The notes beneath the pieces were generated by a model that made no database searches, had not been told where the DNA came from, and worked only from the letters and a program-made list of their open reading frames with translations. Shown piece by piece: positions 12,790-25,100 of a stretch of DNA of 64,000 nucleotides. The translations under genes and the position numbers were made by a program. Each line of letters begins with the position of its first letter. The stretch's first letter is position 1. Source of the DNA: Dipylidium caninum (taxonomy: Eukaryota > Platyhelminthes > Cestoda > Cyclophyllidea > Dipylidiidae). The stretch lies in contig QEYB01001642.1 of the NCBI GenBank assembly GCA_017562135.1, positions 620,001-684,000 of the forward strand, given 5' to 3'.

Positions 12790-14963
12790 CTATTTCAAAA
12801 TGATAAGACTAAGTGCATACAAATACCCACAGTATAACATAAGACATTTGGCACATTATCTTCGAAGATTCATGCGACCAGACGAGGAAAATAGACATAG
12901 ACTTAAATTTCACAAAAATGTATATTCCAACGAATAAAGACTGCTATATTCAACTACATATCATAATACCTACTTCAAAACCTGCAATATGCAAGAAAAA
13001 AGCAGACACAGCAAATCTTAGGATTTCCAAGTGAATTTTGCTGTTCAAAAAATAAATTAGAAAAGTTACAATGCTGCAATGTGAGTAGAATATTGGGACA
13101 AATTGCTATAGAAAAGAAGATAAGAGTAGGGAATAAGTATGCAATTATCACAAACATAAGACACCAAATATATATATAAAGCAGTCAAAAAACGAATAAA
13201 AATGGAGAATGAGGAACAGTAAATTTCGAAAAATGGCAAAAAATTTAAAAAGAAAACAGGCAAACAAAAATGAGATCACCGTTAAGAACAAAATTATAGA
13301 TAAATGTTGGCGAAAATAAGCTGCATGGTGACGGTTTATTTAGGCTACTGATGGAGAGTTCAAATGAGTTAACAAATTATGCATTAACGCATGGAAGGAG
13401 GGGTTAAAGAGGTTTAATTAAATTCTCTAAGGGATAGAAACGAAAACACAATGATATCAAGAATTTTGTAATATATACGGAGTTAGCAGCAATGGTAATG
13501 GTTCATAAATGTTTGTAACACGGCTAGTACGAGACGGTAGTTTAATGAATATCAATCATCGAAGGTGGCATCAATGGGCATGTTAGCAAATTATCCGAAA
13601 AGTGGCAGATAGGATAACATGAAGAGCTACATAGTCATAAGTTCACAAGGGATAACACGAAATAACAAACGTACGAGCAACTTGAAACATCGCATTTACA
13701 ACTAAAGAAAACTCACAAACGAACTCAAACAAAGGCCTTGAAATTACGCAACTTCGGGTCATTGTGATTTTAGGTAATTAAAAGTAAATAAAAAATGAAG
13801 ACTAGTTCCGTACCGAATAGTTGTTTCAATATTAAAAAAGATAAAAGGCAAATACTCTTTGGTAATTGCAAACGTGTCTCCGTAGGCTGCGAGAATGAAG
13901 GTAACTGCATTTGTAATAGTGATTTATTTCTTATAAAATGCTTTTTCCATTCGTTATCTGTCTTTCTTGCAATGCGGATTGAGCTCATTTTAGTGCGATG
14001 CGCCTGAGGGGACACACTGGGCTGAGAAACACTGTACCCACCACGAAATATTTAATGAAATTTCGACTGATTTAAATAGCGCATTCGTATAAATTTTCTG
14101 TTCGCGTGTTTATAGAACCTACTCCATGGCTCATAAATGAATTCGCGCCAGATGCAGTAGTATTGATACCTTGCAGCACTTTCACTGAATGCTACACTAT
14201 TTCTATGGCTAAGTTACTATTAAAAATACCCATGCCGACTGTTGCATTAATTCAGTTTTAGTATAGGAAATTATCGAAAATTACAAAATAAAAAATGAAC
14301 TTGGTCAATATACCAACTATTTAGCACCTGACGCTCAACATTTGGCTTCACTTTCGGATTCTACGCCACGCAAAATCGTAGAGCTATTATATTTGGGAGC
14401 TTTATTATTAGTGAGCCACAATGAATGAGCCGTTATTGACGCAATCGACGAGCATCAGGTTAACTCTGTGCCATAATGGAATGGCTGGCAAAAATACTAT
14501 ATTTTCCTTGCCAACACTTTGCTGCTTCGATAGCCTACTCTATTAAAAGGCATAATTGGTGGATTTTACACTTTGATACATTTGCCTAACTGGAACCTAG
14601 CGATAAAATGACTTCAAGGTGCCGTGAATTTTGGTAATCCAGGCAATATGGTGTTACGAGAAAACACTCCTGTCCTTATTTCTCTATTTTTTATTTACCA
14701 TTTAAACTTTTTATCAATTGCCTGCAAATATTTACAATTCAGAAGCGAGAACTTCAGTGGCGTTGCTAAATTGATGAAATGTTTATTGTTTTTAGCATAA
14801 TTTCATTTACCTACGCAGCTATAAAGCGAACCCTTGGCGGCTTACACGTGTTGTCAGGGCTGCCCCTCGTCTGCGCATATTTGTGCTGCATATACATTTG
14901 CGCACTCTTTTAACCTAGACTGCTGTAAAGAGCAGACGTGTTCCTTTTTTGTGGCTGAACGCA
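12790..14963. other. Head-to-head spacer between the MARK kinase (-) and POLR3A (+)
   Basis: This stretch separates two divergently transcribed genes and must hold the promoter of POLR3A and either the promoter or 5' exons of MARK. The left part (to about 13.8 kb) is A-rich on + like a MARK intron; the part from about 14.0 kb is T-richer, consistent with a change of transcription direction. Short ORFs at 13770-14015 show no domain. I could not pick out a TATA box or a 5' MARK exon with confidence. Confidence 0.45.
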
Positions 14964-17900
14964 ATGAAGGAACTTTATAGACCTCCAGAGGTGGCCAGAA
15001 CAATGTAAATTTAACGCTTATAATTGCCAACATTTTGTTAGCAAAAGTATTAAATTTCACCTTGCCACGGAGTCAGATATTGAACGCCTCTCACACGTTC
15101 TTATTTTGAAATGTTTACTCTATAAGGAAGGTGAAAGTGGCAAAAAGTCTCTTGAATATGGTCTTCTTGATCCGAAACTTGGCGCCACGAAACGTACCGA
15201 AAGTTGCCAAACTTGCGGCTTAGACCACCAAACCTGCATTGGACACTGGGGCTATTTTGATCTCCCTGTGCCTGTTTTCCATGTAGGATATCTTTGGCAC
15301 ATCGTGAAAATTTTACAATGTATTTGCAAGGTATTTTTAACTTGCTTCTCATTTTTTTAGAAATGCTCACGTGTTCTAGTTTCTGATCATATCAGGAGTC
15401 GTTATTTGGCCACCTGTTCAAATCCAAAGTTGGAATACATACAAAAGAAAACACTGCGTAAAGTGTTACATAAATTAGCGAGTCGAACATCTATATGTCC
15501 TCATTGCCACGCTGTCAATGGTGTGAAAAAATGTTTGATTTCATTTCTTAGGTGCTGTTAAAAAGGGCCATGGTTTGTCATACGTTATTCACGATACATC
15601 AAAAAACCTTTCGAGAAAACTGGATCGGCAAATGCTGAAGTATGCAAACATAGCCGAATCAAATCCGGATGTGTATAATCTAGCTCGCAAATGTGTGGTA
15701 ACTAACAACGAGATCTCTTGATTGTTAAAAACTCCCTTTTTTAGGAAACGATTAGACCCTCACGAGCTTTAGAACTCTTCTCTAAAATTCCTACTCAAGA
15801 TCTCCCCCTACTTTTAATGCCCTTCGGTTGCGAGTGGATATCCCATCCTAGAAATTTGATCCTTGAGCGTATCCCTGTTCCTCCCAGTGCAATCAGACCC
15901 TCAGTTGTTTCGGAAGTCAAAAGTGGGACGTAAGTCATTACGCAAAATTTGTGGGCTTATAATACTCGTTTGAATGTTTAGAAACGAAGATGATTTGACG
16001 CAGATGTATCAGTGGATATTGGCTCAAGCGGCAACGATGGAGGAGGATTTGTCGGAACCGGATTTAATAGCTTCTCTTGATAATCTCCATTCGGAGATTG
16101 CCCGGCTTATTAACTCACAACATTCTGGGTTGCCTCCTGTTCACGAACACAAATTTATGCGAGGTCTGCTCCAACGCCTATCCGGAAAGCATGGAAGGTT
16201 CCGTGGTAATTTGCTTGGAAAACGGACAAACTTTACTGCTCGTACAGTTATTTCTCCGGACCCAAATCTTCACATCGATGAGGTAGTTTATCCACTGGAA
16301 GAAAATACGAATAGATGGATCTGTGTGTTATATATTATTCACAGTTTTACCTCCTTAGGTCTGCATTCCTGACTACTGCGCGAAGCTGTTAACCTATCCA
16401 GAACACGTCACTCAATTTAATTTAGAGTTTCTGCGCGCACTTGTATTGCGCGGGCCATATAAACACCCGGGCGCTCTTTTTGTCCGATACAAGTCCCATA
16501 TCAATAGAGTAGACCAATCCGCAAAGGAGCCTGATATAGTGAAAAAGTTTTTAGCCTCTCCCAAGATTCGTGAAAGCGTGGCTAATTCTCTGCGTGTCGG
16601 TGATATTGTCGACCGTCATCTCATTGACGGTGATATTGTCCTCTTCAACCGTCAGCCTTCCCTTCATCGGGTCTCGATGCAAGCTTTTAAGGCATGTTAT
16701 GCAAAATATCATCAATTCATTTGTCGTTAGCTGCTCCCTGTTAGTCATGTGTTACTTGCTTAAATGGTACTTTCCTTCGCGAAGCTACTGAATGTGCATC
16801 AACTTAAAACGATGTAAAAACTTGTTGAATGCTTGAGTTATAGGCTGTGGTGAAGGCTAACAGAACATTCAGATTCAACCCATGTTGTTGCACGCCATTT
16901 AACGCCGATTTCGATGGTGACGAAATGAACATCCATCTACCCCAAACAGAAGAATCACGTGCAGAAGCCAAACATTTAATGCTTGTGAGCCATTTTTCTG
17001 CTGTAGTTGTCTATAGCTTTTATTAGAATACCCACTTTGTTATTTAGTCTTCTGATTAATGTATCTTTTCTTATCTAATGTAGTTATCGGCATATTTTAT
17101 TTCATTTATGAGATAAACTAAAAGCACCCTCTGTTTTGCAATTTTTATCGCTTAGTTTTCCTATTGCGCTTCAGTCACTTAGAAACATAGCCAGTCCAAA
17201 AAATGGAGAACCTCTGATATCCCCCATTCAGGATCTGATCACGGCAACTCACTTGCTTACCCTGAAGGATGTCTTTCTTACCTTCGATCACGCTTGTCAG
17301 CTAGCTTGTCAACTCGTTTCAGGTTCTCATGTCGGTCGCAAGATCCACTTGCCAATGCCGGCCATTGTTTGGGTAAGGCTGCGACTAATAAACTTGTATT
17401 TCTTGTTGTAAATTCCCGTTTGACCTTGGTTCTGCTTTCTAGCCCGTTAAGCTGTGGACAGGAAAACAAATTTTCAGTCTAATACTGTCCCCTCATCCTT
17501 CCGATGAGGTTAAAATAAACCTCCGTGTGCCAACTAAATCGATCTACTCGGGTAGAGGGGAAGAACTCTGCCCCAATGATGGTTGTAAGTAGAAACATGA
17601 TTTTAATGAAATTCACCTTCGTATGAACCATGGGTCGCTACAACATTTGGCTATCGCGCATTATATCAAAGTTTTGTATACCTGAATAAGTTTAATAAAG
17701 AGACCCTAAGGAAAGTAATATCCGATTCATTATAATATCCGATTCATTAATATACTTCGATTAAAATTCGATATGAAACAGCCAGTTTTTATTTGCAGTT
17801 GTGGTGATAGACAATAGTGAGTTACTGGCAGGATGTATGGACAAAAAGTTGTTGGGGAGTGGAAGCAAATCAAGCATCTTCTACTCCATTCTCCGTGATT

Positions 17901-20900
17901 TCGGCGGAGAGATCTGCGCGGATGCTATGTGGCGTCTCTCGCGCATTAGTCTTTTCTACCTTTCCAATCGCGGTTTCTCTATCGGTATTGGGGAGGTCAC
18001 CCCGGACACCAAACTCGTGGCCGCCAAACAAAAACTGATCAACTATGGGTAAGGCTCGATCGTCTGTCTAAAACCTCGCAACACAATCCATGTGATTTTA
18101 CTGTGTTTTCTACGGCTGATTTGCAGTTTTGCAATGTGTGATCACTATATTCAACAGTATGAAACCAACACACTTCCATGCAACCCGGGCTGCAGTATGG
18201 AAGAAACGTTGGAGGTAAGTAATCAGATAATTATCGCCTAACAGGCATTGATGAAGTTTCCTTATTCAATAAGATTTATGTTTTCTGCTAATTTTGAATT
18301 AACAAAAATCTTGTCTGGCATAACTCCTTTTTCGTAACTTGATATTTAGCAAAACCTGTCTCAAATATACACAAAATTACTCTTGTCTTCTATCCTCTTT
18401 CTTTTCAATATATTTGAGTACTTTGGCTTGCAAGCCCTCTAAAGTTCAACGGCAAGTCAGTGCTCTTTCAAGAAGAACACCGCGATTCTATTCTTTTATG
18501 CTCTTACGTGATGAATAATCTTGTATTCTTTAATTTGTAAACTACTTTTATTGTGGTTCCACGTTTCTTTGACTAATTCTTAATACTTTTTGGCAAACGT
18601 CTTATTGTAAATGTGTAGAATTGATATAAAGCACTACTGGGCATTTTAACGCATTGTAGTGATTATAGACAAGTCGTTTATGCTTGACAGGCTAATCTGA
18701 GTCAGGAGTTATCAAAAATTCGCGATGAGGCAGGGTCGGCATGCAAGCGTACCTTGCACCCTTCCAATTCACCCCTTGTGATGGCGCAGTCGGGTTCGAA
18801 GGGCTCCTTTCTCAATATCTCCCAGATGATTGCCTGCGTGGGCCAACAGATCATCGGCGGCCGACGCATCCCCGACTGCCTCAACGGTGTGCGCAGTTTA
18901 GTGCACTTCCCCCCAGGTTCACGTACTCCCGCTGCCAAAGGTTTCGTCAGCAACAGCTTTTACTCGGGTCTTACACCCTACGAGTTCTTCTTCCATGCTA
19001 TGAGTGGCCGAGAGGGTCTCACAGACACTGCCGTCAAAACTGCCGACACCGGCTATATGCAACGACGTCTCGTCAAAGTAATTTTCCTCTTTTGCTTCTC
19101 TTCTGTAAGGTTATGCTTTTTAGTTCGGTCATATTTCATTTTCACCGTTCTTTTCTCATCAAGGCTATGCCCTCCTTCACTTCCACTGGCGAGCATTTTT
19201 CTACATTCAGTCATGTATAACCTTTATTTTGCTCATCACCTCATTTCTGCATGCCTTTGCCAGCATTAGGATGATGAGAAACTATAATCTAAACAATGTA
19301 CTTGGGAGAGCCTTAATTGAAACGACTTCTAGTAAAATGAAGCGCCTTTTTTCATCTCTTGCTGAATTCTTGGGACAATTTTTGCTAATTTCGGTTGGTT
19401 TAAACAATAATACTGATATTCCGTTACTTCGAGAATGGACATTCATGTCTTTATTTCAGCTGAACCATTTTTCAACAATATCCGGGTTTCACTTTTTCTT
19501 AAGTCAGATATTGCTAATGCAGTTGCAATTCTTAATTCATTCAGCACAATTCACTGTATATATTTATAATCTCATGTGATATCGTATGCTGCACCTCTGT
19601 TATCCCCATTTTAACCTTTAATTTTTTTTAAAACTCTTTACAATTTGCCTTATTTGCGGCATGAAGGGTCGGCTTTTCTGAATTTCTCGATAAACTCCAC
19701 GTATTACGACATCATTCGGTCTCATCCTTATTAAACATATTTTTGACTCAACTTCCCCTCTTCTTTGATTTTTATAGTTTTTGGAGGACCTGACGGTAAC
19801 ATACGATGGGACAGTGCGTGACAGCCGTGGTGATATTGTACAATTTCGTTACGGTTCTGATGGTCTAGATCCTGGCGAAATGGAAGTCGAAAACTTTCCT
19901 GTTGATCTCAAGCGAGAGCTGGCTAACATTAAGGTGAAATCATGCATCCGTTGCCTCATAACATTTCGTAATTTCTCTTTTTTCTTGTAAAAAACCCCAA
20001 TGTGATTTGACAATCACTTATAAGAAGTGCCAAATGCCTACATTGTTCGAATGCACACCCTTTCCTTATACTTAATCAGGGCATTTCACCTTGCCGTTCG
20101 GAACCCTCTCTGACCGCTAACGAAGTAGAAATAGCAGTCAATGCTGCTCTCCGTCTCTCCGCGTTCAAAGAAGTTGACAAGGCTCTTCCCGCATGCATTA
20201 AGCAAGTTTGACTTCTGCACGCCTACTTGCCTTTGTTTGAGCTCGAGTTATCTGAAGCAAATTGCATGATTCCTTATTTCAGGGAATTTTTCGTTAATGA
20301 CGTCCTGCCGAAAATGCGATCGGCACGTGGTGGCATGTGTTTTGAGGCAAAGGTGGGCGTGGAGGCCGAACCGCAGCGTCTCACACGTACCCAGTTGCGT
20401 CTCTTCCTAATGCGCGTGAAAAAGAAGTTTGAAAGAGCCCTAATTGAGCCTGGCACTGCCGTCGGCGCTCTCTGTGGCCAATCTATCGGTGAACCCGCCA
20501 CCCAAATGACTTTAAAGACATTCCATTTTGCTGGTGTGGCCAGTATGAACATCACACAGGTTAGAGCTCCCTCCTGTAATCTGCATCAATTGCGACGACA
20601 TTCTGTGTGCTTTACTAAGAATGATTTGCACCCTCAGGTAAATTGTAACTTTCTACTTTGGCTAATAGGGGGTGCCGCGAATGCGTGAGATAGTGAATGC
20701 AGTGGCGAACATTAAGACCCCACTGTTGAGCGTGAAAATAACTGATCCCACTTCTGCGAGTTTGGCGCGCCGCGTGAAGTTGTCAATAGAACCGACGCGG
20801 CTGGCGGACGTAGCTCTGCGTTTGCGCCAGTGTCTTTTCCCCGACGAAGTGTTTGTCTCCGTCGAGTTGGACACCAAACGAATGGTGCGTCGTGGGATCA

Positions 20901-22132
20901 CTGCAGCACAGGTGGCCAATGCGGTGCGCAACGCAAGCTGGAGTACGAGGCGACTCAAACTCTCTCGAGTCACCTTTTCCGACACTCAGTTAAACATCTA
21001 TCCAGCTGATATGAATCGTCTAGAGCTTCTTGTTCAGATGCTTGAGACAGTGGTTGTCAAAGGCATTCCCGACGTCGCTCGGGTGGTGATTCAAGAGGAT
21101 AAGCACGGTGAACACAACATTTTTGTTGAGGGAGCAAAATTGCGCGAAGTGAGTTCCTCTAGGCACCCGTTGTCCAAAATTATTTCTCCCCCCCCCCCCT
21201 CTCATCACGCTGTTTGTCGCTATTAAGGTGATGTGCATTCCGGGAGTGGTACCGGAAGCGACGCGAAGCAATAACATTCTCGAAGTAGAGCACTGTCTCG
21301 GTGTAGAAGCGGCTCGACGTGTGGTGGTGGACGAACTCCTTGCAGTTTTGGAAGGACATGGTGTTGAAGTCAACATCCGCCACGTAATGCTTCTTGCCGA
21401 TCTCATGACCAATAAGGCGGGTTCCATTCTCCATTTCGCTATTTTTTTGACACCTTATGTTTTATCGAGATTAACAATTGTAGTTATGAAGTTGTGGTTC
21501 AGTTGTGTGCATGAAGATATTCATACTGTCAATTACTATTTTCTTAGGTCCCATAAAATCTTAGGTCATCAATATTGTATTAATCTACTAACAACAAACA
21601 TGTTCATTTTCGCATTATTGTTTTTCCCATAAGGCGCGTATGCTAATATCGTTATCAATATGGGTTATTTGTATAGGAATCCATAATTAAACTGGCTATC
21701 TTGAGAACATTTCTATATCTATGGTATAGCAAATCACCTTTTCTCTTCAGGGTGAAGTCTATGGATATCAACGTAGCGGCATGGCGAAAGCGAAGAACAG
21801 CGTGCTTTGCCTGGCTTCGGTGTGGACCCCATTAACTTTGATTTCATTATCTGGTTTCATTTTAGATATTTTACCCTTAAATTACACAAGAAAGAGATTA
21901 ACCTCTTTTTCTTTTAGTTTGAGCGCACTGGAGATCACCTCTTCGAAGCTGCATACCACGCCCAAGATGATTCTTTGTCGGGTATGTCTTCCATTCATGT
22001 ATTGTTCTCTTATTAAGCGTGGCAATTTTTTTAATTTCCCCAATGTCTCATATTAAAGGGGTGACAGAAAGCATCATCGTCGGCAATCCTACGCGTATCG
22101 GAACCGGAACGTTTGATCTACTTGGGAAATGA
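14964..22132 (+). CDS. POLR3A: DNA-directed RNA polymerase III largest subunit RPC1 (21 exons, complete)
   Basis: Catalytic subunit of RNA polymerase III, which makes tRNA, 5S rRNA and other small RNAs in the nucleus. Exons: 14964-15004, 15042-15330, 15361-15520, 15552-15697, 15745-15929, 15982-16282, 16359-16691, 16844-16984, 17175-17372, 17443-17584, 17799-18048, 18127-18214, 18691-19077, 19778-19933, 20080-20201, 20283-20559, 20669-21148, 21228-21416, 21751-21819, 21918-21981, 22059-22132. All phases close, giving 1363 residues; the human protein has about 1390. The clamp zinc sites are C69/C72/C79/H82 and C109/C112/C156/C159. The catalytic metal site NADFDGD is at about 505-511. The bridge-helix/trigger-loop region includes [18 protein letters not shown]. 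The start was chosen because the [12 protein letters not shown] leader joins exon 2 in frame as in other RPC1 proteins. Introns 7, 15 and 18 appear to use GC donors. Confidence 0.96.
17717..17749. repeat. Short direct repeat (16 bp, period 17) in POLR3A intron 10
   Basis: The string aatatccgattcatta occurs at 17717-17732 and again at 17734-17749, inside the intron between exons 10 and 11 of POLR3A. It is a local slippage-type duplication without evident function. Confidence 0.85.
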
Positions 22133-25100
22133 TATCCTTTTTTGATTTCACTATCATCTAACCAGCGACAAAATTACACATCACTTAACTATCTTATCAG
22201 TTCAAATTTCCTAACATACAATAGACCCTTCATCGATATTGTGTAGTGAGATGAATAGCGGTTAATTATGGCAAATTGACTGAAAATAAGGTCTCTATTT
22301 AGCACTTTTCACGTTTGTCTCCTTATTTGTTTTTTTTCTACGTGGCAAACGAAGATGGACCTGAACGAGAAAATGACATTATTGGACGAATTTTGACATG
22401 TTAATTTACGAAATATATCCTAGCTTTTGTACAAGTTTTTTGTTGACAGCTACGTCTCATAGGCAGTTTGATCCTCATCCCTCCTATTCGATGACGTGGG
22501 TTGGACGAACAGTGAATAACAAATTCGCACGCTAAGAAGGCCGAGAGATGGACACTACAGTTATCTAAAGCTATTTGGCGTGGAAGGTATCAGAAGTGAT
22601 GATTGTCTGTGATGGTATAGAAATTTAGATACGGAGATGACTGACATCGCCATTTCATCTTCAGGGTCGGACTTGATGAATAGGAACAACTATTACAAAA
22701 TATCATTGTCAAAACACAAAGCTAAGTCGGAGCGAGGGGGTATTACTGCCAAAATAAAAGCTTGCATCATAACTATGGCGCGCCTAGATTAAGCTAACAA
22801 TCATCAATATGTGGGCGGGGAAAGTTTTCTTTATTGACCAGATGCATCATTGCAATTACTACCTTCACAAGAAACGTACGCATCTATTTACCACTATATT
22901 CGCTAATCAAATGATGGGACTGAATAGTGGGGCATTGATTTTCCACTCAAGTCCACAAGAAAATTTGGCTGCGGAGTAGGCAGGGGACCTAGTCATGACG
23001 GACCTGCCAATGGGGAGGATGAGCAGTAATGGCACTGTGATTTGCTTGCAGCCAGACGGTGACAGGCGCAATTAATCACTTCCGCACCCACAACTGTTAT
23101 TTAAGGTTACCAATCTATTACAAGTGGAAACTCCCATAAGGATAGTGATGCGAACGGAAAACATGACAAAAGATAGATTTATCAAAAACACGTTATGTTC
23201 AGTAAACTTTCAAAGCTAGTAAGGAGCAACTGCCACTTTTACAATTTTATTGACCTTTTCGATAAAATTTGCAATTTGTTCAAGTTAAACAAGACAAATG
23301 CCGGTTGTTATTTGTTTGAATCATCGAGTTTGCATTTTTTGGTCGGGCCAATTGGGTGCTCGTTTTAAGGTTTGTCTCCTACAATTAGAGGTAATGGGCG
23401 GTACGGACGGCGGGCCCCCTTTAGATTTTGGTGATCTCACGCCCGTGTTTTGGTCTCTTGTATTTGTCGGTAAGTGCTGGCGCCGGAATCATGTGCCAAT
23501 TCTTTTTAGTTTGACTCCTACTTATCATCTATTTGGCCAGATTTATATATTATGCCAATCATGTCTTGGAGTTGTTTCATAAGAGGCCGAACCACATTCT
23601 TTCTTGAACCGCATCCTCTTGTTTTAACCTGGAGATGTGAGTGGCACTTTATCACAATCTTGACAACGCCTTTATGTCTGCCGAAATAGTGTGTAATTCA
23701 CCGAAACTATGAAACTTATGCGTGGGCCTTATCCAACCTTTTCTATCATTGTCTCATAGCACTAGGCAGTAATGATATTAGTTTGCTTTCATATTTGTTA
23801 GCACCTATTAGTATGTCCCTCATTACTACTACTTTTTGTGCACAGGTGGTCTCTTAATTGTTACCGTCACCGCGATTTCCTGTGTGTCATGTTATCTTTG
23901 TGCACGGCCGAAAACACAATCGCGACGGCAACAGAGATTATCGTCTGGTGCCCACTGCCTTGGTGGTTAGCTTCATTTGGTTATGTATTCATTACAATGA
24001 TTCATTTACTATCAGTTGTCTTAGTTGGCGCTTTGAGACTTCCGCTTTTTGCAAGTTTCAACTTCTTTCGCCCAACTTTACATATGTCTAACTCAATCAT
24101 GCAATCCTACGGGTGCGAAATATCGTTTTCCCATTTTGTTTTTCCAAACTCTAATAACGTTAAATGCCTACTGTAAAATATGGCCGCCAGTAACACTTCT
24201 CTTAATCTGCATGTTGGAGAGGATACTTTGCCAATTTTATATTTGCTGCATTTTTAGATCACATTTGTCACATTAAAGTACATAGTAATAATGTATCTTG
24301 ATAATATTTAGTTGATTCAAGAATTTATAGGCTCCTCATATAGTGCAAGAAGTACTTTAATGCTTCATATTTGAAAAATTAGTCGATATAAATTAAATTC
24401 CCTATGTTTTTTATTTGTTTATTACTATTCATGTTTATTAATCTTACAACTCTGTTGATAGTTGTTGTAAACCTTTCATTCCTCCGGATGGAATGTCTTT
24501 CGATTTCATGTGAAATATCTTATCAAATAACCTTTTAAATTACCGTTTTTTCACCACATTTCAGAGCTTATAATTTTTTTGTCAAAACCTTTGATATTTT
24601 GTCTGAGTTCGTTTTGGTAGGGCAGTCCTTTTCCAATGTGCCTTTTGTTGAATTATGAGGGTACTCTTAAAAAGGTCAACTGAATATTTTTGCGATTCAA
24701 TGTCTACTCAAATGATCATGCGTGATAGATCTTATTCGTTTCCAACTTATAGTAACCTACCAGTCAATATTCGCATACCTAACATAAATTATTTGAGGCC
24801 TTTTCGGTTGTATTCTTAATCTAACGTGCTTTTAGCAATTTTTGTGCATTATATTGTTCCAAGTTTTGACTTACTGATATTCCTAACTTTATCATTTATT
24901 CAATAAATGGGGCTTAACCTAACCTATGCCAACTGCGAAAGAAAATTGTCTTCTCCAAATTACTCTCGAAGTATCACTGTATGGTTCTTTGAATTGGGCA
25001 TTTCGAAACTGGTTATCTAGTCTTCTCTTCGTGCAAGTGAATGACCCGTCGAATTAGGATTGTATCGACTGTAGCCTTATTACCGTGCTTCTATTAGTCA

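Noticed and set aside
20274..21434. Several long minus-strand ORFs opposite POLR3A exons
   Set aside because: They are shadows of the strongly conserved + strand coding sequence.
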